A DNA stretch of 64,000 nucleotides from Rhizobiales bacterium Y(2018) (GCA_005502925.1 SCPD01000008.1:62001-126000), one strand, 5' to 3'; numbered from the stretch's first letter, positions 17,083 through 25,612 are shown. Translations and numbers: made by a program. The notes: generated by a model from the sequence alone, not told the origin.

Positions 17083-17391
17083 CTATTCTTTTGATCCAGC
17101 GCAGACGAGGTCGCCGGCGATTACGGTTTTCTTGGTCACGAGGTGGTTGCTCGCCGCTTCGAAGGTGGCGAGATGCGGGGTCTTCAGATGCGCCTCGAAG
17201 GCGGCACGGTCGTCATAGATCTCGTAGAGAACGATGCGATCCGGATCGTCCCTGGGCTCGACGACATCGAATTGACGGCAGCCCGGCTCGGAGCGGCAGG
17301 AGGCTTTCGCATTGGCGTCGATGGCGCGACGGAACTCGGCCTTGCTCCCCGGCTTCAGCAGGAAATCGACCAGGATGACATAACCGCTCAT
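17083..17391 (-). CDS. Antibiotic-biosynthesis-monooxygenase-fold (YgiN-like) small protein
   Basis: 102 residues with the ABM dimeric alpha-beta fold pattern: a first strand (VILVDFLLKPG), the CRSEPGCRQFDVVEPRDD segment and YEIYDDRAAFEAHLKTPH, which is a hallmark of the family. Members are cofactor-free monooxygenases or auxiliary binding proteins, and many sit in sugar-acid catabolic operons with no known reaction. The start overlaps the regulator stop as ATGA. Confidence 0.85.
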   Translation of the reverse strand: MSGYVILVDFLLKPGSKAEFRRAIDANAKASCRSEPGCRQFDVVEPRDDPDRIVLYEIYDDRAAFEAHLKTPHLATFEAASNHLVTKKTVIAGDLVCAGSKE

Positions 17392-18125
17392 GTATCGGAC
17401 TCCATCGCTTCCCAGAATACATTGGCGACATGGGCGAGGTGGTCGCGCATGGCCTTTTCGGCACGGTCCGGATCGCGCGCGGCGATCGCCTCATAGATGG
17501 CCTTATGGGCCTGATAGGCCTGCTCGGCAGTTCCCTTACGGCCGCGCCAGTTCAGGGTGATGTGGCGCTGCTGCACCAGCCATTCGGCGATGGCCGCATG
17601 AATGGCAGGGAAGATCGGGTTGCGCGGGATGACCGCCAGGACATAGTGGAAAGCGACGTCGGTCTTCTCGAAACGCGGCAGGTCATCGAGCGCCGCGCGG
17701 TTGATCTCGAGGGCGGCGTGCAATTGCTCGACATCCTCGGCCGTCGCATGCGCGGCGGCATGGCGGGCGAGGCCTACCTCGAAGAACAAGCGCGCGTTCT
17801 GGAAGTCGCGCACCCCGTCGGTCGCCGAGAGCATATGCTTGGCGACGCCCGACAGAGCCTCGACGACGACCTCCGGGGTGGGGCGGATGACCAAAGCGCG
17901 CTCGCCCGAGCGCAGCTCGACCAGACCCATATTGCGCAAATGGATGAGCGCCTCGCGGATCGCCGGGCGGCCGACGCCGAATTCCCGCATGAGGTCCCGC
18001 TCGGACGGCAGCAGATCGCCGATATCATAGGTCTTGTCGATGATGCGGGCTTCGAGGCGCGCCGAGACCTGCTCATAGAGCTTCTGAGGCCGTATGGGTC
18101 GGTTTTCGGCTGGTATACCTGTCAT
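17388..18125 (-). CDS. GntR-family (FadR subfamily) regulator of the lactonase/sugar operon
   Basis: 245 residues. The N-terminal winged helix (about 15-80) contains DLLPSERDLMREFGVGRPAIREAL, the classic GntR recognition region; residues about 95-230 are the all-helical FadR/FCD effector domain. As the first gene of the operon on the minus strand it is likely autoregulated: a palindrome TGGTAT...ATACCA overlaps its own start codon. Expected effectors are sugar acids or keto acids. Confidence 0.92.
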   Translation of the reverse strand: MTGIPAENRPIRPQKLYEQVSARLEARIIDKTYDIGDLLPSERDLMREFGVGRPAIREALIHLRNMGLVELRSGERALVIRPTPEVVVEALSGVAKHMLSATDGVRDFQNARLFFEVGLARHAAAHATAEDVEQLHAALEINRAALDDLPRFEKTDVAFHYVLAVIPRNPIFPAIHAAIAEWLVQQRHITLNWRGRKGTAEQAYQAHKAIYEAIAARDPDRAEKAMRDHLAHVANVFWEAMESDT

Positions 18126-18130
18126 ACCAG
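18110..18130. promoter_or_regulatory. Palindromic operator overlapping the FadR-type regulator start codon
   Basis: Perfect 7-base arms CTGGTAT and ATACCAG with a 7-base centre that includes the ATG at 18125. TGGT...ACCA arms are typical of FadR-subfamily sites. Binding here would block initiation of the whole operon. Confidence 0.6.
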
Positions 18131-18251
18131 CTACGTTATCCCAGTCTCAAAGGACGTCAAGCACCCAAAGCGGGTTGTCCCCCGCTGCTGCGCGCTGCGA
18201 TGGAAAAGTGAATCGAATTAATTGCTTAGAGTCGGAGGCTGAGATTTTGAT

Positions 18252-18983
18252 TCAGCTGAAGGGGTGTTTTAGAGCGGTCTTGAACGCTGCGACCGTCTCT
18301 GCGCTGGTGCGCCGATGGCTGCGCTCCGCAAGGTGCAACTTGACAGCCCGCTGATCCGGCGTGACGCGCGGCAGCGAGCAGGAGCTGTGGACTTCCGTAA
18401 CCGGGACGACCTTCAGCAGCTCGCCGGCATTCTGAACCGTAAGGCCGCCGCCGGGCATGACGGAGATACGTCCCCGCGCGGCGCCGTGTATATACCGCAG
18501 GGCCGGAATTCCCTCGGGCGCCGACCGGGCTCCGCCCGATGTCAGGATGCGTTCGATGCCGAGCCCGACCGCGGTTTCGACCGCCGCGGCAAAATCCGGC
18601 ACGAGGTCGAAGGCGCGGTGCAAGGTGAGGCCAAGTCCCTGGGCGTGACCGCTCAGATGCCGCAGCATGTCTTCATCGAGCGTGCCGTCCCGCCGCGAGG
18701 CGCCGATGACGGCGCCTGCCAAGCCGGCGCTGCGGATGGCATCGATATCGGCGCGCATGATGGCGAGCTCACCGGACGAAAAGACGAAGTCGCCACTTCT
18801 CGGGCGCACCATGGCATAGACCGGTATCGGCGCCTTGGCGGCAAGCCGCATCAGGCCGGGAGCAGGGGTGAGGCCGCCCAGCTCGAGGGCCGAGCAGAGC
18901 TCGATGCGATCGGCGCCGCCGGCGATGGCGGCGGCGAGGCTTTCGGCATCCGCCACGCAGACTTCGAGCAAGGGTGTCGTCAT
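18252..18983 (-). CDS. cutC: CutC-family protein
   Basis: 243 residues with the CutC TIM-barrel signatures LEVCVADAESLAAAIAGGAD, RIELCSALELGGLTPAPGL and ILTSGGARSAPEG. CutC was named for copper homeostasis, but its biochemical role is unsettled, and in bacteria it often lies in sugar-amine clusters. Start ATG 18983 overlaps the stop of the ROK kinase gene as ATGA, so it belongs to that operon; this context favours a role in amino-sugar use over copper. Confidence 0.93.
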   Translation of the reverse strand: MTTPLLEVCVADAESLAAAIAGGADRIELCSALELGGLTPAPGLMRLAAKAPIPVYAMVRPRSGDFVFSSGELAIMRADIDAIRSAGLAGAVIGASRRDGTLDEDMLRHLSGHAQGLGLTLHRAFDLVPDFAAAVETAVGLGIERILTSGGARSAPEGIPALRYIHGAARGRISVMPGGGLTVQNAGELLKVVPVTEVHSSCSLPRVTPDQRAVKLHLAERSHRRTSAETVAAFKTALKHPFS

Positions 18984-19882
18984 TTCATCCACTCCGAGAA
19001 ACCAAGAAGGGCCGCGCCGACGAGGCCCGGATTGAGCGTCAGCTCGCCCGGCACGACCAGCGGTGTGTCGAGCCGGCGCAGAATGCGGGCGCGAACTGCT
19101 TCGTCAAGCCTGGCGATGAAGCGCGGCTCGCGCGCCAGGCCGCCGCCCACCGGCACTTTGCCGGCGCCGACAATGTTGATGGCGAGCGCCAGTGGGCTCG
19201 CCAGGAGATCGATCTGGCAGTCGATGGTGCGTTCCGCCGCCTTGTCGCCGGCGAGCCACGCCGACATGATGGCCGTGCTCGGCATTTCGATGCCGTGCAG
19301 ATGCCGATGCAGCGCCTCCATGCCGCGTGCGCCGCCAATGGTGTTGACGCACCCCTTGAGCCCGCACCCACATGTGAAATGCGGAATGGTGACGGGCGGC
19401 GTGCCGGCCATGGTCGCGGCGACGGGACCGTGGCCCCATTCACCGGCGAAACCACCGGGCCCCGTGACGATGCGCCCGACGATGACCAGGCCGCCGCCGA
19501 CGCCGCTGCCGAGGATGACACCGAAGACGATTGTCTGGCCACGGCCGGCGCCTTCGAGCGCCTCGGCCAGCGCGAAACAGTCGGCGTCATTGGCGACGAG
19601 CACCGGCCGATTGAGCCTCCGCGTAAGTTCGGCGGCAAGCGGTGTGCCGTCGACACAGGGAATGTTGGCGCATTTGATGATGCCGGTATCGGGATCGATG
19701 ACACCGGTGATGGCGATGGCGATGGGCGTATCGCCATCGCCCGCCATGGCGGCGATGTCCGAAACAAAGGCGTCGAAATCATCCGGCGGAGTCGGCCGGC
19801 GGCCGAGCGAGGTCAACGCTGAAGGGCTTGTGGCCAGGGCGCCCTTGATTGCCGAGCCGCCAATATCAAAGCAGATAATCAT
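18980..19882 (-). CDS. ROK-family sugar kinase (candidate N-acetylglucosamine kinase)
   Basis: 300 residues. The ATP-binding start ICFDIGGSAIKGAL, the sugar-binding NDADCFALAEA, the EWGHGPV segment with the zinc His, and the zinc cluster FTCGCGLKGCVNT are all ROK signatures; the usual CxCGxxGCxE ends in N-T here. It phosphorylates a hexose or N-acetyl amino sugar in the cytoplasm. The nearby Ntn asparaginase and polar amino acid importer make N-acetylglucosamine a plausible substrate. It is divergent from the LacI-type gene with only 44 bases between. Confidence 0.9.
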   Translation of the reverse strand: MIICFDIGGSAIKGALATSPSALTSLGRRPTPPDDFDAFVSDIAAMAGDGDTPIAIAITGVIDPDTGIIKCANIPCVDGTPLAAELTRRLNRPVLVANDADCFALAEALEGAGRGQTIVFGVILGSGVGGGLVIVGRIVTGPGGFAGEWGHGPVAATMAGTPPVTIPHFTCGCGLKGCVNTIGGARGMEALHRHLHGIEMPSTAIMSAWLAGDKAAERTIDCQIDLLASPLALAINIVGAGKVPVGGGLAREPRFIARLDEAVRARILRRLDTPLVVPGELTLNPGLVGAALLGFSEWMK

Positions 19883-19926
19883 TCTAGCCTATCGATTCGA
19901 ATTCCATGCCGGATTAGAACAGAAGT

Positions 19927-20925
19927 ATGAGTGAAAGACAGCGGGCAACCCCGACGATCCAGGATGTGGCCGATCTCGCGGGGGTCTCCCGTGCGGTCGC
20001 GTCGCGGGCACTTTCGGCGGAGAAACGCCCGGTCTCGCCCGATAAGCGCGACCGTGTGCTGAAGGCCGCGCAAGAACTGGGCTTCCGCGTCAATCTCCTG
20101 GCGCAGAGCCTCACCACCAAGACGGTCAATCTCATCGCGGTGGTCGTCAACCACATCCATGACCTCTCCGATCTCGATCTCTTCGACCTGCTCCTCGCCG
20201 AGACCCAGGCCATCGGCAAGCAGGTCATCCTCATCCGCGTCGGCTCGAACGACCGGGTCGAGGAATTCCTGCGCCAGGGCATTGCCTATCATGTCGATGC
20301 CGCGCTCGTATTCTCGGACTTCGCCGATGCGGCGACGGTCCGGCAGATGTTCCGGTCCGATCTCGTCGTGATGCTCAATGGCCGGCATGACCGGCAATCG
20401 CCGGCGGTCATTGCCGATGAGGCGCAAGGAATCGGCGAGGCGGTGGCGGACGCGGCCGGCAAAGGTGTCGCGACCGCCGGGCTCGTCACCGGCCGCGCGT
20501 CCTCGCTGGTCGAACAGGCGCGTGTCGGGTCCTATCGCCAGGCCTTCGCACGGCATGGCATCAAGCTCGTCAACAGCGTCCAGGGCGACTATTCCTATTC
20601 CAGCGGCCATGACGCGGCGAAGAGCTTTGCCGGTAGGGATTGTCCCGACGCCGTCTTCTGCACCTCCGACGCCATGGCGATGGGAATCCTCGATGCCTGC
20701 CGCGCCGATTTTCCCGGCAACCGGCCGCGACGCTTCCGGCTCTATGGCTTCGACAATCTGTCGCTGCTCGACTTCGATGCCTATCCGATCGCGTCGATCG
20801 GCTATGACAAGCTGGCCTATGTGCGGCATGTGATGCGTTTTCTCAGCACACCAGATGCCTTCACGCCGGGCCAGAAGCCCACAGCCATACCGACGCGATT
20901 CATTTCCCGTTCGACGGCCGGCTAG
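19927..20925 (+). CDS. LacI-family transcriptional regulator
   Basis: 332 residues. The N-terminal helix-turn-helix TIQDVADLAGVSRAVASRAL and hinge (LLAQSLTTKTVNLIAVVV) are standard; residues about 60-330 form the periplasmic-binding-protein-like sensor domain (CTSDAMAMGILDACR, RLYGFDNLSLL). It is divergent from the ROK kinase/CutC pair and convergent with the amino acid importer. The palindrome at 24757-24776 has the LacI-type AACCGGTT core and is a candidate target. I saw no copy of that site in the 44-base gap in front of the gene. Confidence 0.92.
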   Translation: MSERQRATPTIQDVADLAGVSRAVASRALSAEKRPVSPDKRDRVLKAAQELGFRVNLLAQSLTTKTVNLIAVVVNHIHDLSDLDLFDLLLAETQAIGKQVILIRVGSNDRVEEFLRQGIAYHVDAALVFSDFADAATVRQMFRSDLVVMLNGRHDRQSPAVIADEAQGIGEAVADAAGKGVATAGLVTGRASSLVEQARVGSYRQAFARHGIKLVNSVQGDYSYSSGHDAAKSFAGRDCPDAVFCTSDAMAMGILDACRADFPGNRPRRFRLYGFDNLSLLDFDAYPIASIGYDKLAYVRHVMRFLSTPDAFTPGQKPTAIPTRFISRSTAG

Positions 20926-20929
20926 CCCA

Positions 20930-21721
20930 TCACCAGAGCGGTGTAAGCGCCGGCGGATTGGCGGTCTCGCCCCACCACTTCTTGTAGTTGGTCTCGTAGG
21001 CGCCCGACTGGATATAGTCGGACACGAACATGTCGATCCAGCGCACGAATTCGGGATCGCCCTTGGCGACGGCGATGCCGATCGGGTCATTGGAGTAAAG
21101 GCCGGGCAGCGTCACCAGCTCGGGGTTCTTGGTGGCGAGATAATCGAGGAGGGACGAGTCCTCGATCGCGGCATCGACCCGCTTCTGCGTCAGCTGCAGG
21201 ACGCCGTCGGGCGCGAACTGGTCGACATAAACGAGCTCGGCGGTTGGAACCGCCTGTTTGATGAAGGTTTCGCCGGTGGTGCCGCGGCCGACCACGATCT
21301 TCTTGCCGGCGAGGTCTTCGAGCTTGGCGATGCCGGAACCCTTTTGCACGATGATGCGCAGGCCGGCCCGGTTATAAGGGATGGAGAAATTGACGGTCTT
21401 GGCGCGCTCGAGCGTCGCCGAGGTGTTGGCGACGACGATGTCGAGCTGACCCGATACCAGCATCGAGATGCGGGCATCGCCCGAGACGTCGGTGAGCTCG
21501 ACCGGCACGCCGAGCTTCTCGGCGAGACGGTTGGCGACATCGACGTCATAGCCCACGGGATTATTCTGAGCATCGCGGAAGCCGATCGGCTCACCGCCCA
21601 GCGATACGCCGATGCGGACGGTGCCGCGCGAGCGGATGTCGTCGATGGCGCCGGCAAGGGCGGAACTCGCCAGGCCGGCGACGAGCGCCAGCGCGGCAAA
21701 AGCAGTCATCAGTCTTTTCAT
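20930..21721 (-). CDS. Polar amino acid ABC transporter substrate-binding protein
   Basis: 263 residues. Signal peptide MKRLMTAFAALALVAGLASSALA, then the SBP_bac_3 fold (GTVRIGVSLGGEPIGFRD, GYDVDVANRLAEKLGV, DIVVANTSATLERAKTVNFSIPY, GRGTTGETF). It captures a polar amino acid or derivative in the periplasm. It is the last gene of an operon that includes the two permeases, the ATPase and an asparaginase. Start ATG 21721 chosen because it gives a clean signal peptide; upstream codons overlap the asparaginase gene. Confidence 0.92.
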   Translation of the reverse strand: MKRLMTAFAALALVAGLASSALAGAIDDIRSRGTVRIGVSLGGEPIGFRDAQNNPVGYDVDVANRLAEKLGVPVELTDVSGDARISMLVSGQLDIVVANTSATLERAKTVNFSIPYNRAGLRIIVQKGSGIAKLEDLAGKKIVVGRGTTGETFIKQAVPTAELVYVDQFAPDGVLQLTQKRVDAAIEDSSLLDYLATKNPELVTLPGLYSNDPIGIAVAKGDPEFVRWIDMFVSDYIQSGAYETNYKKWWGETANPPALTPLW

Positions 21722-21734
21722 CTTCACTCCTCCT

Positions 21735-22652
21735 CTAGAAAGTTTTGGCAATACGCAGTTCCGGCTCGGCCATGTTGTCGTGCCAGAGCCAGTAACGGAT
21801 CTCCTCCGGGCACTGGAAGTTCGCGACCTCATGATTTCCCTTTGCGTCGACGGCGTGGATCACCACGCCGCCGAGAAAGCCTCCGGACAATTCAGCAAGT
21901 TCATCGACCGCGAGTTTCACCGCATCACCCAGATTGCGGCCGAGCTTCATGGCGAGCACGATGCTGCGCGCGGTCGAACAGCGCATGGTCATTTCGCCCG
22001 TATGAGTGCAGGCGGCCGCGCCGTAACGGCTGTCGGCATAGAAACCGGCGCCGGGAATGGGACTGTCGCCCAGGCGGCCGGGATATTTCCAGGCCCAGCC
22101 CGAGGTCGAAGTGGCGACGTGAATGCCGTGCTCGGCATCGGCGCTGAGGAAGACCGTCGTGTCGCGCACCCGCTCGGGATCAGTGATGGTGCGGCTCAGC
22201 GGAGCGAGCGAAATATCGGGAAATTTGGCCAGCGCCTCGGGGGAGAGCTCCTTTTCCAGGCGCTCCCACCAGACGCGCTTGCTGTCGGGAAACATCACAT
22301 CGTCGAGCGAGAAGCCGATCTCGCTGGCGAAGCGGCGGGCGCCGTCGCCAGTCAACATTACATGCGGCAGGCGTTTCATCACCTCATGCGCAAGCCTGAC
22401 CGTCTGGATGGTGTTGGGCACCGCGCCGACAGTTCCTACTTCGCGTGTATTGCCGTCCATCACGCCGGCATCGCATTCCATGACGCCCAGCATATTGGGC
22501 CAGCCGCCATAACCGACGCTGCGGACGCGGGGATCGGCCTCGACCATGCTGATGCCGTTGACCAGCGCAGTGAGGCTGTCGGCGCCCGTCTTCAGCATGT
22601 CGACCGTGGTCGGAAATCCGGGCCAGGCTTCGGCATTGGCAATCAACAACAT
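21735..22652 (-). CDS. Ntn-hydrolase asparaginase / glycosylasparaginase-like protein
   Basis: 305 residues of the type 2 asparaginase family, whose members cut themselves to expose a threonine nucleophile. Asp164-Thr165 in VRDTTVF is the likely cleavage point, followed by VATSTSGW and GRLGDSPIPGAGFYAD, a hallmark shared with glycosylasparaginases. The N-terminal GYGGWPNMLGVMECDAGVMDG also fits that branch. There is no signal peptide, so it acts in the cytoplasm after import. It lies between the importer's binding protein and ATPase genes. Expected products are aspartate plus ammonia or an amino sugar, depending on substrate. Confidence 0.88.
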   Translation of the reverse strand: MLLIANAEAWPGFPTTVDMLKTGADSLTALVNGISMVEADPRVRSVGYGGWPNMLGVMECDAGVMDGNTREVGTVGAVPNTIQTVRLAHEVMKRLPHVMLTGDGARRFASEIGFSLDDVMFPDSKRVWWERLEKELSPEALAKFPDISLAPLSRTITDPERVRDTTVFLSADAEHGIHVATSTSGWAWKYPGRLGDSPIPGAGFYADSRYGAAACTHTGEMTMRCSTARSIVLAMKLGRNLGDAVKLAVDELAELSGGFLGGVVIHAVDAKGNHEVANFQCPEEIRYWLWHDNMAEPELRIAKTF

Positions 22653-22658
22653 GGATAG

Positions 22659-23393
22659 TCAGTCTTTCTTCATCTTGGAAAGGAATTGGGCGATGCGCGG
22701 CTGGGCGAGGCCGCCCGAGGCGGCGAAGAACTTCTTTGTCGGCAAGTCGACCAGCAGGACGCCCTTGTCGAGGAACACGATGCGGTTGGAGATCTGGCGC
22801 GCGAAATCGACCTCGTGGGTGACGAAAAGCATCGTGGTGCCCTCGCGCGCGAGCTTGGCCAGGATGGCCAGTACCTCGGCGGTCATTTCGGGATCGAGCG
22901 CGCTCGTCACCTCATCGAGCAGTAGATAACGCGGTTTCATCGCGAGTGCCCGGCAGATGCCGACACGCTGGCGCTGGCCGCCGGAAAGATGTGCCGGATA
23001 GGCATCCACCTTGTCGGAGAGGCCGACGGAGGCGAGAAGGGCCCGGGCTTCCTGCTCGACCTCGGCGCGCGGCCGCTTCAGGACCTCGACCGGCGCCAGC
23101 GCTATATTCTGCAGCGTCGTCATATGCGGGTAGAGGTTGAAGAGCTGGAAGACGGTGGCCGAGCGTTTACGCGCCTCGGCGAGCTCCTTCGGTTTCGCGA
23201 CGTCGAAATCATCGATGACGATGCGGCCGCCATTGAGCTTCTCGAGCCCGTTGATGCAGCGGATGAGGGTCGATTTGCCGGAGCCCGAGGAGCCCAGGAT
23301 CGACACCACTTCGCCCGGCGACACGGTGAGATTGACGCCGTCGAGAACGGTCGCGGCGCCGAAGGCTTTTTTGACGTTTTCGACTTTCAGCAT
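22659..23393 (-). CDS. Polar amino acid ABC transporter ATP-binding protein
   Basis: 244 residues with Walker A GSSGSGKSTLIRCINGLE, signature LSGGQRQRVGICRALAM, Walker B YLLLDEVTSALDPE and switch FVTHE, all typical of the GlnQ/HisP group. Start ATG 23393 lies one base after the upstream permease stop. It powers the importer with the two permeases at 23395-24737. Confidence 0.93.
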   Translation of the reverse strand: MLKVENVKKAFGAATVLDGVNLTVSPGEVVSILGSSGSGKSTLIRCINGLEKLNGGRIVIDDFDVAKPKELAEARKRSATVFQLFNLYPHMTTLQNIALAPVEVLKRPRAEVEQEARALLASVGLSDKVDAYPAHLSGGQRQRVGICRALAMKPRYLLLDEVTSALDPEMTAEVLAILAKLAREGTTMLFVTHEVDFARQISNRIVFLDKGVLLVDLPTKKFFAASGGLAQPRIAQFLSKMKKD

Positions 23394-23394
23394 T

Positions 23395-24066
23395 CTAGAG
23401 CCCCCGAAATTCGCTGAAGCGGCGCAGGCGCGTTTCGTAGCGCGCGCCCGCAGCGGCAATGAGCTTGGCGGTGAGGTAATAGAGGAGGCCGACCACCGCC
23501 CAGACGATGAAGGGCTTGAGTGTGCGCAGATTGAGCGTGGCGCCGATCTTGGCGAGATCCATGACGCCGATGACCGAGATGAGCGAGGTCACCTGGAGCT
23601 GGTTGACGAGGAGCGCGGTGAGCGGCCCGATCGAGAAGGCAGCGGCTTGCGGGGCGATCACATGGCGCAGGACCTGCCAGCGGCTCAAGCCGAAAGCGCG
23701 TGCCGCATCGATCTGCTCGCGCCCAACCGACTCGATGGCCGAGACCGCGATCACGTAGATGAAGGCCGCCGTATTGGCGGAGAGCGTCACGATGGCCGCC
23801 TGGACCGGCGTGACGTTCAGGTGGAAGAAGGCCGGAAAACCGAAGAAAACGAGAAAGAGCTGAACCAGGACCGGCGAGTTCTTGAGAAGCTCGGCGATGA
23901 AGGTAATGAGCGGCGTGAGGAGGGGAATGCGATAGAAGCGGACGACACCCCAGAGGACGCCGATCACCAGGCCGATGAGCGAGGTGACCAGGAACAGGCC
24001 GACGGTGACGCCGAGGCCCTGCGCCAGCAGCAGCAGATCATAGGTCGTGAAGTCGCCATAGCGCAT
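23395..24066 (-). CDS. Polar amino acid ABC transporter permease (second)
   Basis: 223 residues, about five membrane helices, with the EAA-type loop DAARAFGLSRWQVLRHVIAPQA that contacts the ATPase. HisM/GlnP family. Its start codon overlaps the stop of the first permease by one base. Forms the channel as a heterodimer with the product of 24066-24737. Confidence 0.92.
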   Translation of the reverse strand: MRYGDFTTYDLLLLAQGLGVTVGLFLVTSLIGLVIGVLWGVVRFYRIPLLTPLITFIAELLKNSPVLVQLFLVFFGFPAFFHLNVTPVQAAIVTLSANTAAFIYVIAVSAIESVGREQIDAARAFGLSRWQVLRHVIAPQAAAFSIGPLTALLVNQLQVTSLISVIGVMDLAKIGATLNLRTLKPFIVWAVVGLLYYLTAKLIAAAGARYETRLRRFSEFRGL

Positions 24067-24737
24067 CAGGCGGCCTCGCTGGCGAGGTCGCGGTTGAGGC
24101 GCTTGTGCAGGCGAGAAATGCCGATCGAGACGAGCCAGGTCAAGGCTGCATAAACGACGAGCAGCACCGCATAGACCTCGAAGGGCCGGAACGTATCGGA
24201 AGCGACGATCTTGGCTTGGCCGGTGAGCTCATTGACCGTGATGGTCGACAGGATGGAGGAGGTGAGGATCATGTTGATCAGCACCGAGCCCAGGGGGCGG
24301 ACGGAGGTGCGCAGCGCGATGGGCAGCACGATGCGGGTGAAGGTGACGCGCTTCGACAGGCCGCTCACCTCGGCCGCTTCGAGAATGCCGTTGTCGATGG
24401 CGAGGATGCCGGAGCGGATCGCATCCGACGCATAGGCGCCGCCGGCGATCGACAGCGCAATCACGCCGGTGGTGATGGCGTCGATATAAATGCCGATCTC
24501 GGGCAGGCCGTAATAGAAGAAGAACAGCTGCACGATGAAAGGGATGTTGCGGAAGACGTCGACATAAATGAAGGCGAGCCGCCGGATCCAGACCGTCTGC
24601 GAGGTGCGGGCGATGGCGACGAGCATGCCGAGAACGACCGCGCCCGCAAGCGACAGCAGGCAGATCACCGCCGTCAGCGCCGCCCCTTGGCCCAGAAAGC
24701 CCAGATATGGGGCAAGAATGGTGAGATCGAGCCGCAA
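24066..24737 (-). CDS. Polar amino acid ABC transporter permease (first gene of operon, TTG start)
   Basis: 223 residues, HisM/GlnP-family permease with several helices and the loop EAAEVSGLSKRVTFTRIVLPIA. The first codon appears to be TTG at 24737 with GGGGGAG directly before it; no ATG or GTG lies in frame between it and the upstream operator, and a later start would lose the first helix. As the first gene it sets expression of the permease-permease-ATPase-asparaginase-binding-protein operon. Confidence 0.88.
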   Translation of the reverse strand: MRLDLTILAPYLGFLGQGAALTAVICLLSLAGAVVLGMLVAIARTSQTVWIRRLAFIYVDVFRNIPFIVQLFFFYYGLPEIGIYIDAITTGVIALSIAGGAYASDAIRSGILAIDNGILEAAEVSGLSKRVTFTRIVLPIALRTSVRPLGSVLINMILTSSILSTITVNELTGQAKIVASDTFRPFEVYAVLLVVYAALTWLVSIGISRLHKRLNRDLASEAA

Positions 24738-24756
24738 GCTCCCCCGGAATCCTATG

Positions 24757-24801
24757 AAGTGAAACCGGTTTCACTTTGTGGTGAGAGAGGAGGGATGTCA
24801 A
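24757..24801 (-). promoter_or_regulatory. Promoter with a 20-base perfect palindrome over the -10 region
   Basis: On the minus strand TTGACA (24801-24796) is followed after 17 bases by CAAAGT (24778-24773). A perfect 20-base palindrome with half-site AAGTGAAACC (24757-24776) covers the -10 and expected start. The AACCGGTT core with central CG is typical of LacI-family operators, so the regulator at 19927-20925 is the first candidate. Confidence 0.65.
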
Positions 24802-24815
24802 GGTTCGATCTGAAG

Positions 24816-25502
24816 CTAGCTCGTCGCCTGCTGGCGTTCCCGCAGGAGGCTGACCAGCGCCTCGCCGGCGGTGAGGATGTGCTGGCGGAGCAGCTTGGCC
24901 GCTTTCTTCACATTGCCGGCCCGGCATTCGGTGACGATCTCGAGATGCTCTTTCTCGGCGCGGGCGCGGCCGTCGGTATAATAGAGCTGCATGCGGGTGA
25001 AGCGGTCGGTGCTTTTGAGCAACTGGTCGGCGGTGGCGAGCATGCGCGGGCTCTGGGCGCGGCGATAGAGCAGGGAATGGAGCTCGGTGTTCAAGGCGCC
25101 CCAGCGGCCGGGATTATGGGTGCGCAACTCGTCGCTATATTCGCGCAAGATCGCGTCGAGCTCGGCATAGTCTGCGTCGGTCAGATGCGGGGCCGATTTC
25201 TCGAGCAGCGCCGGTTCGAGAAGGGCGCGGAACTCGAACAATTCCTCGACCTCCTCGGGCGAGAAGCCGGCGACGACGGCGCCCTTATGGGCTTCGAGCT
25301 GCACCAGGCCCTCGGCTTCGAGCAGGATGAGCGCCTCGCGGAAGGGGATGCGGCTGATGCCCAATTCCTCGGCCAAGACCGCTTGCCTGAGCTGCATGCC
25401 GGCCGGATAGTCGCCCTCCAGGATCCGCCGGCGCAACTCGTCGGCGGCGGCCGTGGCGCGCGTCGGCGGCACTATCATTCGCTTGATCATGGTTCCTGCC
25501 AT
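24816..25502 (-). CDS. GntR-family (FCD) transcriptional regulator
   Basis: 228 residues. Winged helix at about 12-75 (LRRRILEGDYPAGMQLRQAV, LGISRIPFREALILLEAEG) and an FCD effector domain at about 85-220 (FEFRALLEPALLEK, RAEKEHLEIVTECRAG). It sits between two transport operons: downstream is the polar amino acid importer and, divergent, the sugar ABC/kinase operon at 25613. I cannot say from sequence which one it controls. The start (25502) is uncertain; MIKRM four codons on has a better spaced AGGA. Confidence 0.88.
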   Translation of the reverse strand: MAGTMIKRMIVPPTRATAAADELRRRILEGDYPAGMQLRQAVLAEELGISRIPFREALILLEAEGLVQLEAHKGAVVAGFSPEEVEELFEFRALLEPALLEKSAPHLTDADYAELDAILREYSDELRTHNPGRWGALNTELHSLLYRRAQSPRMLATADQLLKSTDRFTRMQLYYTDGRARAEKEHLEIVTECRAGNVKKAAKLLRQHILTAGEALVSLLRERQQATS

Positions 25503-25612
25503 CGTGATTCGAGGAGTCTAGCCTCTTTGCCGGACAATTGGCATCCGCGCTGGACCCTGCCGGAAAGATGCAATAACGTCCCGGTCCAGAAAACAAATCG
25601 GGAGGAATTCTC

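Noticed and set aside
19883-19926. TTCTA...TAGAA inverted bases in the divergent LacI/ROK gap
   Set aside because: Arms of 5 bases are 28 bases apart, which is expected by chance.
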